Below are positions 56,565 through 64,000 of a DNA stretch of 64,000 nt, one piece after another. Numbering within the stretch: the stretch's first letter is position 1; each line of letters opens with the position of its first letter. The notes below the pieces were generated by a model. The model saw only the letters and a list, made by a program, of their open reading frames with translations, was not told where the DNA came from and did not search any database. The stretch is from positions 3,615,001 through 3,679,000 of the forward strand of contig NC_092276.1 in the NCBI RefSeq assembly GCF_036320965.1. The letters are read 5' to 3'. This DNA is from Panulirus ornatus. Taxonomy: Eukaryota > Arthropoda > Malacostraca > Decapoda > Palinuridae. The translations under genes were made by a program, and so were the position numbers.

Positions 56565-56830
56565 ACCATGTTGGTACGACCTGCTGAGCACAATGGGTAC
56601 GACCCTTGAAGACGACGGCACGAGCGTAGATATGCGTCGTGGCAATTTATAACCCTGGGATATAATGGTCAAGGGTCAGGTCAAAGGTCAAGCCGTCGCG
56701 CCCAGAGGGCTTTACCGTCGCGTTGAGGGGGTTGGGTTCGTCATGCTGAAGGGTTGGGTTCGTCATGCTGAAGGGTTGGGTCGTCATGCTGAAGGGTTGG
56801 GTCGTCATGCTGAAGGGTTGGGTCGTCCAA
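56565..56830. repeat. Dispersed repeat with DR1 half-sites and internal ~20-bp array
   Basis: It contains GGTACGACC words, then GGGTCAGGTCAAAGGTCAAG with a perfect AGGTCA-A-AGGTCA at 56678-56690. These are followed by five GGGTTGGGTCGTCATGCTGA-like copies at 56725-56830. The first half is related to 7262-7385. Confidence 0.75.
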
Positions 56831-56938
56831 CATTCCCCACGTGTGCCATACAGGAAGAGATTGGAAAACATGTTTTCAAGTGTTGTTGCAGAGAACATAC
56901 GCAGAGCAACTGGAGATAAGGCAACGAAACACGTCACC

Positions 56939-56939
<1 letters not shown>

Positions 56940-56994
<55 letters not shown>
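56940..56994. repeat. (GA)27 microsatellite
   Basis: Perfect GA array. Confidence 0.98.
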
Positions 56995-56997
<3 letters not shown>

Positions 56998-57085
56998 GGG
57001 GGCGTAACTGGAAATGGAGATGTAAAGAGAGCATAAGAGATAAACAGGTAAGAGAAAGGGAGGGAGAGAGAATTGGATATCGAGA

Positions 57086-57087
<2 letters not shown>

Positions 57088-57163
<76 letters not shown>
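57088..57163. repeat. (AG)38 microsatellite
   Basis: Perfect AG array. A short GT array follows at 57177-57193. It is inverted relative to the CT array at 57481. Confidence 0.98.
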
Positions 57164-57164
<1 letters not shown>

Positions 57165-57193
57165 AGAGGTGTAAGGTGTGTGTGTGTGTGTGT

Positions 57194-57474
57194 GGGGTGG
57201 AGGGGTTTGGGGTGGGGGGGGCGTGAGAACCAGAGTGTGGTCCGTGGTAATGGAAAGGATTAATCATATTTTGAACTCAGTCTGTCTTAAGGAAATTAGC
57301 CCTGTCAAGCAGAAGAGTTTGTTCCCGTGGCTTGCTTGCTCTCTTGTGGCTGGAGGACCCTGGCTTTAATGCTTGCCCCTCGCGTAGTCTGATGTGAGGA
57401 GGTGGATACGATGGTTACATTGTCCACGCCACAGTGCTGGTGGATTCCACTCCTCCCTCCCTTCCTCCCCCAGC

Positions 57475-57480
<6 letters not shown>
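57194..57480. other. Unique spacer
   Basis: No recognisable feature. Confidence 0.5.

Positions 57481-57559
<79 letters not shown>
57481..57559. repeat. (CT)39 microsatellite
   Basis: Perfect CT array. Confidence 0.98.
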
Positions 57560-57564
<5 letters not shown>

Positions 57565-57710
57565 TCCCGGCCCCTCTCCCACCAACATCTGCCAGCCAAC
57601 ATTATGACCCAATACTAGCACCAATGGAGGAGATAATGGAGCAGTGTTTCACTGTGGGTTGGGTTGGTTGGGTTGGAGTGGTGGGGAAGTGTTGGGGGTG
57701 GTGGTGTTGA

Positions 57711-57740
57711 CCCCCCCCCCCCCCTCTCCGCCCATTGCAC

Positions 57741-57771
<31 letters not shown>
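57711..57771. repeat. C14 run and (CA)n
   Basis: C14 at 57711-57724 and CA array at 57749-57771. Confidence 0.95.
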
Positions 57772-57937
57772 TCCGCCGGTAACTGATAATTAACACCTCA
57801 TAAATACGCTTTAAAGAACTTTAGATTCTTCTGCTTGCAGTGCTTGAGGCAGGCAGTGCAGATCTTGAAATAACGTTATCTGCCAACGATTTGATAGAGA
57901 AGCTGTCAGATACGATGCACAGGTTTGCAGAACTCGA

Positions 57938-58250
57938 GATGTAAACCATCATAGATGTAGACTAGCATGAAGCATCGGGACACAGAGGATGGACTTGAAA
58001 GGTAAACTGTTATAAATGTAGACTTGCGTGAGGTTCAGTACTCTAAAAGTCTACGTAACGTGACTGGTAAACTATAATGAAGGTAGACCAACATGAGGGC
58101 TCTGGTCTATAGAGGTTTACCTGCCTAGTAAGGTAAACCTCTAGAAATGTAGACTATACCTTAACCTCGGCCTTCATGTGTACTGCAACTAGTAAGGTAA
58201 ACTGTTATGAATGTAGACTATACCTTGAACTCGGTCTTCAGGTATACTGC
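57938..58250. repeat. Degenerate ~65-75-bp tandem array, about 5 copies
   Basis: Each copy has a GGTAAACTGTTATGAATGTA-like word followed by GAC and TATACCTTGAACTCGG or GCATGAAG-type segments. The two last copies (near 58130 and 58195) are the most alike. Confidence 0.75.
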
Positions 58251-58570
58251 AACCACCTGCGTGGAGTATAATGGGTTTACCTGTCGAGGTATAAAGCCGA
58301 GAGGCTTACGAGGACTTGAGGATCATATAGATCTATATACCGGTATAGACTATGGATCGCCATGATGTACGAGAGGGAGTTGGGTAACCGTAACAAGATA
58401 TGATTTCATTTTTTTTATGGAACCTGTCGAGAGAAGCAGTTATTCTTCGTCATAATTTTGACGCTGTCTTTTTTCTTTTTTTTTTTACCTGTTACTTATT
58501 ACGTGACTCACGAGAACTTGTCTTACTTTAGCCTTTATTTAAGGAAGAGATGAGCGAACAATATGCCTTC

Positions 58571-58573
<3 letters not shown>
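58251..58573. other. Unique sequence, no gene seen
   Basis: T runs lie near 58408 and 58470-58486. No gene is recognised. Confidence 0.5.

Positions 58574-58643
<70 letters not shown>
58574..58643. repeat. (TC)35 microsatellite
   Basis: Perfect TC array. Confidence 0.98.
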
Positions 58644-58645
<2 letters not shown>

Positions 58646-58753
58646 CCTCCCTCCCTCCCTTTCTCTCCAGGCCTCAGCCCATGCTTGCTACACTTTTCAT
58701 TAGGATGCGAAGTTGTCTTCCATGTTCCTCATATATAAACGTAAGCCATATTG

Positions 58754-58755
<2 letters not shown>

Positions 58756-58814
<59 letters not shown>
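58756..58814. repeat. (GT)n microsatellite
   Basis: Perfect GT array of 59 bp. It is complementary to the CA block that follows. Confidence 0.98.
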
Positions 58815-58817
<3 letters not shown>

Positions 58818-58895
58818 AGGGGTACAGTAAGTGATGAGGACGACGAGTGAGGGGAAGTGACAAAGGATAGTCAGAATCACGAATGATGGAGAGAG

Positions 58896-58924
58896 AACAC
58901 ACACACACACACACGCACACACAC

Positions 58925-58979
<55 letters not shown>

Positions 58980-58980
58980 T

Positions 58981-59041
<61 letters not shown>

Positions 59042-59068
59042 TGCACACACACACACACACACTCACAT

Positions 59069-59105
<37 letters not shown>

Positions 59106-59120
59106 CACGCACACACACAC
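58896..59120. repeat. Long compound (CA)n with TCACATG and CG punctuation
   Basis: CA array of about 225 bp interrupted by two CG sites early, three CTCACATGCACA sites (near 58975, 59037 and 59061) and an ACATGCACGC near 59102. It is the longest CA block in the window. Confidence 0.98.
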
Positions 59121-61285
59121 GTAAACACTGCACGTCTCTTATCCTTTCACCTTCATCAAAACTTTCTTTTCCTCCCTCGCTTGCCTCGTCTGTCTTTACC
59201 TCACACCCATACAGCATACGTCGGCTCTTCTAACTCCTTCGCCCAGCATCCGTCAACCCTGTCGTCCACAATAGCCTGTCAGTTCGTCTGTCTGATATCC
59301 CCTGTCTCTTTCACCATACCCTCAGGCTCTGCTAATAATCCTCTTTTCACGATCACTTAACCTCCCTCCAACTTTCTCCTTTACTTCTTCCTCATACACT
59401 TCTCCATTCCTCTACTGTCGCACCCGATCTCTTCCATCCCCACCCATTCCTGTCACCTCCTCATCTCCCTTCCCATCGCTCTTCACTCATCCTCGCCATC
59501 TACCCGTGACCACCAACACCGTCTGCCCCTCTCCTGTTCGTACCCCACCCAACCTCCCAACCTACGTTCCTCCTTGTTCTTACAAAGCCCCATTTGAAGC
59601 CACAGTACCTCCTTAGTCCCATCAGTTCTCATGAGGTCCCATCCAAACCTGCAGAAAACTGCCACGTTATATATTTTTTCCTCCAGCAGACAAGTCCATT
59701 CCCATCACCGTCAAGTCCTTACCTACCCTACGAGTCCCATCAGATCTCATCAAGCCCTTCAGAGCCACCGAATCCCACCAAGGCCTTGCAGAATCCCCAC
59801 ATCTTTCTCCCGAAATCTATATAAGAGATTCTCCCAGGTTTCTCTAAGTCCCTCCTGCAGTAGCAGCAGCAGGCATGGACGAACACCACCACCCCCTCTC
59901 CTTCGTCTGTCTTCCCCTTCCCCCCCTCCAGCAGGAGGAACACTAGCCCACATCAAAGCCCATCTTTCGCTGCCCAATTAACGGTCTTCGCGGCTAAAGC
60001 AAACTGGTTACGATGGTTCCCTCGTTAAATTTTGAGAATTATTTGCAATAGCCTGGTGGAAGGGGGGGGGGTTGGGATGGAGGAGGAGGAGGAGGAGGTG
60101 GTGCCAAGCCGGGAGGAATCCCCCCCCCCTCCACCTCCCCTCCATCTCATTAAGCTGTGTCCGCTTGAATATTAGTAAATACTACGTAAGTCTTTCATTA
60201 TGTCGTAAGATGCTTTGCATCGTTTCTGTTTCTTCTTTTCCATTTCAGATTAATTTTTCCGCAAGAAAATTTACTTCTGGTTACTCTGCCAGATTATATT
60301 CTGTTATATTACATTAGTTTTTTTTTTTTTTACAGCTTATAACGATGTAAATCAAAGTTTTTTCTGCTGGAGGTTTACGAGTTTACGTTTTCTTCCACTC
60401 TCTCTCTCTTTCTCTGTCTTTGTAAGAAATAAAACTTCGTTTTCTGTAAATGTCTTTACCGATCGAAGTCGTGTAAATCTTGCGTTGAACACCAGTAAAT
60501 GTCGGGTGATGACCTTTCCTTTACCCCTAGCGGTGTTATGGAGACGCCTGAGAAGCAAACTGAGGGACATTTAGGATCTTGACTCCACTTGATCCTTCGC
60601 GCCAAGCTTCATCCTGGAAAATGGCTGGGAGCTCTTGAGAGGGGCGCTCCACCACGAGCAGCTCTCTCGTAATTGCCTTCCTCTCTAATATTAATGTCCT
60701 CGGGCGGATGTGTCGCTGGGTGGTAGACAAAGATCTCTGGACATGCTCGTCCTCCTCTGGTCTTAAAGAGAAAGGGAGTCCACCGGGATTCCGTGCAGTG
60801 TGGTCTTTGCCGTCCACCACACGTCCGCGCGCATCAGTGACTCATGATCGTGATGGCGTCGCCCGCATCCCACCTCCCCTGTCCCCTTCCCATAAGCTCC
60901 GGGATTCAACCTCTTGACGTACGGCGAACCTCAAGTCTGTTCCACACTGCCCGGCGCGCGGGGCGGTGTCTCATGTCTTTTATACATGACGGAACAACAG
61001 GGTCCTCCTCCTCCTCCTCCTCCTCCTCGCGATCCACGCCGCCACTGCGTCTCTGGACAACTCATTCATGAGACCTCATCCAGCCTCTTGTTATTGGCAG
61101 GAGACTGCGGTAGAAATATCGGCTCTTCCCTCCTCCAAGACATCATACAAGGCCGGTGATGATACAGGCCTTCATCTCGCCCTTGCCTTACTAGTCTTTC
61201 TACAACGAGAGGTCTTGGAGAACATCTTCCTTTGTTCTTTAGACCTGCTGACGCTTGCGTGTGCACCCCTCCACCACCACCCCCA

Positions 61286-61293
<8 letters not shown>
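59121..61293. other. Long interval without recognised gene
   Basis: 59130-59950 is C/T-rich with CCCATCAG and CTCATC words. GGA-rich patch at about 60080-60100, T12 near 60320, (CTC)n at about 61006-61028. Frames on both strands show no recognised domain. Confidence 0.5.

Positions 61294-61341
<48 letters not shown>
61294..61341. repeat. (CT)24 microsatellite
   Basis: CT array following a C-rich tract. Confidence 0.98.
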
Positions 61342-61345
<4 letters not shown>

Positions 61346-62285
61346 CCCCAGGAAGATCCCCTCCTACTCTGGGATCACAACCATTGGTTTGTACCTGCCG
61401 CCGCTGCCTTTCCCAGCCCAGTGATGCATGCAGAACCACACAACCTGATCCCAGAGCCTCTGCCGACATCGGACCGTGTGTGTGTGTGTCCCATTGTGGT
61501 TCCTCCCTCCCACCAGTAGAGACGTACCTGCTCACTAATCTGGTGACACGTGGGTCCTCCTCCTCACCAGCACTCACTCTCCCAGTATGTCTCTCTCTCA
61601 CAACAGAGGATGTCTGAGCCGCCACCCACAGCAGCACCTCGCGCCACAGTAAGGTCTTGGGTCGAGATGACAGTGAAGCGGCTCCCACTCTTTCGCTCTT
61701 GAATTACCTCGTATCTTAAACGTTCATTCTTTTGCGCCAACGTCTCGCTATTCTCGTCTGAGCAGCCGCCATTGGCTTTTGAGACGGAGGAAGCTGTGTT
61801 TGAAGCGGTTATTAGTCCACAGCTGTTGCTCACCAGAGTTCCAGCACCTCATCCATCTGGAGTTCCCAGAGATATCCGCCTGGTTGTTCACTCCGTGCCA
61901 GAGGTGGATTAAGTCCGTGGTTTGTGGCGTCTTTGATCCACCGTGACCGGCTCTGGCATGGCTGTAGCCCGGGTGAATAGCGCAGCAGACTCCGGCGATC
62001 CCTGATCTCACTGTAAACGTCCGAGCCACTCAGCAGCTTCTCTCGGGCCGTCTTGTTTCCCTCTCTGTCCCTCTTTTTCTCCCCTGACTGAAGTTGCTCC
62101 CGGTTGACCAAGTGGGGTAATGTGACCTTGTTCCTCTGGAGCGTCCTGATACCTACAGAGCCCCAGAGACCTGCTCCCAGACAGTCCACAGGCCTCAAGA
62201 GACTTGACTTTGAACTCATAGTTTGGCAGTTGGTGTGGGCGACGGCTAGTTTATTCAGATGCTGTCGCGTTTCTCGTCAGGATAC

Positions 62286-62290
<5 letters not shown>
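61342..62290. other. Higher-complexity sequence, no gene recognised
   Basis: The longest frame is 129 codons on the minus strand (61830-62219), of normal amino-acid composition, followed by overlapping 93- and 89-codon minus frames. I recognise no domain, so a decayed transposon or host exon remains possible. Confidence 0.4.

Positions 62291-62373
<83 letters not shown>
62291..62373. repeat. (TC)n microsatellite
   Basis: Perfect TC array of about 83 bp. Confidence 0.98.
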
Positions 62374-62375
<2 letters not shown>

Positions 62376-63357
62376 CGAAAATGCCCTCAGTTGTTCCCCT
62401 TCAAAAGTTCATTTCCTCCCTCTCCATCTTCAAGACCTCGGTATCGATTAACTAGATTGAAGGTGACTAATCCACCGGCATGATAGCAACACCCTCCACC
62501 ACAGTCTTTTGATCCCGCCTCGCAGATTCTGTCTAGGAAACGCTTTCGCTTTGCTTCACCTCTGCCGTCTGGCAAGGCAGAGCTCTTCATTGACCGCTTT
62601 TTAGCCCAGCTTCTCTCACGTGCTTTCTCCACGGATGAAATGAGAAGTTCTTGCCCGGAAACAACGAGACATTTGATGGTATTCAGCGTTCGTTATTAAA
62701 TGCAGTGTTCACTTAACACGTGACTTTAAAGCTTCCTCGATTGTGGAGGAATGCAATAGTCGTCTGCCTCAGCAACAGGTCTCATAGTTTTTAAATTCGA
62801 TTAGTGTTTTATGGCTTCGGACTTGAGCAAGGTCTGGGTATGATGTGTGTGTGTGTGTGTTGTGTGTCGATGCTGACATACAGAGTACTGCAGAGGTCTG
62901 CATAATCGTGGGAGCAGAGTGGGTGTAGCAGGTTTGACGTGGGCGTGGCATTGGTGTAGGTGTGAGGAGGGGGTTTGTGGGGCGAGTGCTTGTGTGTTGT
63001 GAGGGCTTAAGTTTAGTAAGGTTGGGAAAGGGTGAGGGGAGTGCGTGTTGTTGCGGTAGGAATGTGAACACTGTATGGCATCATCACGCCCACGGGTTTG
63101 TGTGTGTGGGCGCAGCAAGGCCATGGTGCTCCGTAGGAACATCGGGGGATGGTTGTGGGCTCAAGCGAGGCCGTGGGCGTAGTGAAGTATTAGAATACGG
63201 AAGCGGCGGGACAGCCTTGGAGTGACAGCTTGCATGAGTGTGGTGCATCAATAAAGGATCCCGAGTTACTGCGCCTAGTAAAGCATTTCTGAGGACATGC
63301 TCCAGGGCTTTGGTCTTAGTACGTGTGCTTGCGTGCTTGCTTGGTGCCCTTACCTCC

Positions 63358-63358
<1 letters not shown>
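62374..63358. other. Unique then G/T-rich sequence
   Basis: A short GT run lies at about 62846-62860. From 62920 to 63220 G/T-rich words (GGGCGTGGC, GGGTTTGTGGG) recur loosely. No gene is recognised. Confidence 0.5.

Positions 63359-63426
<68 letters not shown>
63359..63426. repeat. (TC)34 microsatellite
   Basis: Perfect TC array. Confidence 0.98.
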
Positions 63427-63427
<1 letters not shown>

Positions 63428-63575
63428 ACCCTTCCCCCTTCAGAGCGACGAGGACCGAGTCAATACAGGTCATAAAGCACCAGGCTTGTCGGCCTGAAAA
63501 ATATAAATTCTGGATGCATTGAGACCCTCCCTGACGGTCGACCCGTCGCTTATTAATCTTCACGTGGCTCGTGTG

Positions 63576-63865
63576 TATGCTAGGGGCCCGCCCCTGCCGG
63601 GCAAGGCTGCGTGGAGGGGCCGCCCCGCGGGGAAGGTAGGGTGCACGGGGGGGTTCGTTTCTCGGGGCAGGTGAGTGTAGTACAAGGGTCGGGCCCGAGG
63701 GGCAAATTTGTATAAGGGGCCACCCCGCGGGGCTAGTTTATCTAGAGGGGCCGCCCCGCGGGGCAGGTGTATAGAGAGGTCGCTTCATGGAGCATTTAGA
63801 TGTACAGAGGCCGCTCCAAAGGGGCAAGTAAAGTACACAGGAACCACCCCGCGGGGCAGGTAGTG
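63576..63865. repeat. Degenerate GC-rich array with GCCCCGCGGGGC palindrome
   Basis: About seven units of AGGGGCCGCCCCGCGGGGCA followed by GGT and a 10-20-bp AT-richer linker (for example GTATAGAGAGG). Intact CCCCGCGGGG cores lie near 63624, 63724, 63754 and 63848; other copies are mutated. Confidence 0.8.
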
Positions 63866-64000
63866 TTATACCTCGGAAGATTCACATTTTGTCTGAAGAA
63901 GTACTGTACAGATACGCTATACAGATGTACTGTAGATTCTATCCAGGAAAGCCCCTCGCATCGCTACCTCGCGTACCTGAGTACACAAACAAGAGTCATT
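63866..64000. other. End of window with third CGCTACCTCGC core
   Basis: CGCTACCTCGC lies at 63962-63972, preceded by AAAGCCC as at 36.05 kb. The element, if present, is cut by the window end or truncated. Confidence 0.35.

Noticed and set aside
58674..59233. Cys-Val or His-Thr rich small proteins
   Set aside because: Direct translation of GT/CA microsatellites. The same explains all Ser-Leu, Arg-Glu and Tyr-Ile frames in the window.
61830..62219. 129-codon minus-strand frame with normal composition
   Set aside because: No recognisable domain and no supporting context. Kept only as a possibility in the interval note.

Overview
The window looks like accessory, mostly non-coding DNA from an arthropod nuclear genome, most likely a decapod crustacean. 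Three things support this: a six-unit interstitial GGTTA (TTAGG-type) telomere-like tract at 34134-34163; a non-LTR retrotransposon reverse-transcriptase fragment with a 3' tail carrying the CGCTACCTCGC core, which I associate with decapod repeats; and a tRNA-derived SINE whose tail runs into an ATT microsatellite. The species assignment is inference. There is no bacterial or organellar gene content, no rRNA and no CRISPR array. The only coding sequence I can recognise is the reverse-transcriptase fragment at 23066-23965. Nearly every other open frame is a product of simple repeats that have no stop codon in some frame.

The dominant feature is simple-sequence DNA. I count about 32 CT/GA arrays of 48-95 bp, eight long AT arrays, more than 25 GT/CA arrays, several ATT, CAG, CTC and GGA tracts, and G or C runs of 12-14. 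Superimposed on these are about 20 minisatellites with units of 16-57 bp, and many decayed tandem arrays with units of 25-85 bp. The densest block is 18.2-21.6 kb, where about a dozen microsatellites lead into a nearly perfect 34-bp VNTR of about 35 copies.

Layout: 0-6 kb is mixed unique and simple repeats with a SINE; 7-8.4 kb is a dispersed repeat plus a 38-bp array with splice-like signals; 9.7-15.5 kb is decayed arrays; 16.2-18.2 kb is a 983-bp unit tandemly duplicated; 18.2-21.6 kb is the hypervariable block; 23.0-24.2 kb is the retrotransposon fragment; 25.4-27.2 kb is a 56-bp array with AGGTCA half-sites and CA-rich DNA; 27.2-28.2 kb is higher-complexity DNA with homeodomain-type sites; 32.6-33.1 kb is a palindromic 18-bp array; 34.1-34.5 kb is telomere-like DNA plus a 33-bp array; 35.3-36.7 kb is a 40-bp array and a suspicious noisy duplication; 40-41.5 kb is 25-bp and 16-bp arrays; 45-52.5 kb holds scattered CTCF-, Hox- and OCT/SOX-like sites between repeats; 53.9-58.3 kb is a series of minisatellites; and 63.6-63.9 kb is a GC-rich palindromic array.

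I found no gene system acting together. The most interesting signals are structural: tandem units that carry splice-site-like signals, repeats that carry nuclear-receptor half-sites, microsatellites that appear to have grown out of transposon sequence, and a probable assembly-induced duplication near 36 kb.
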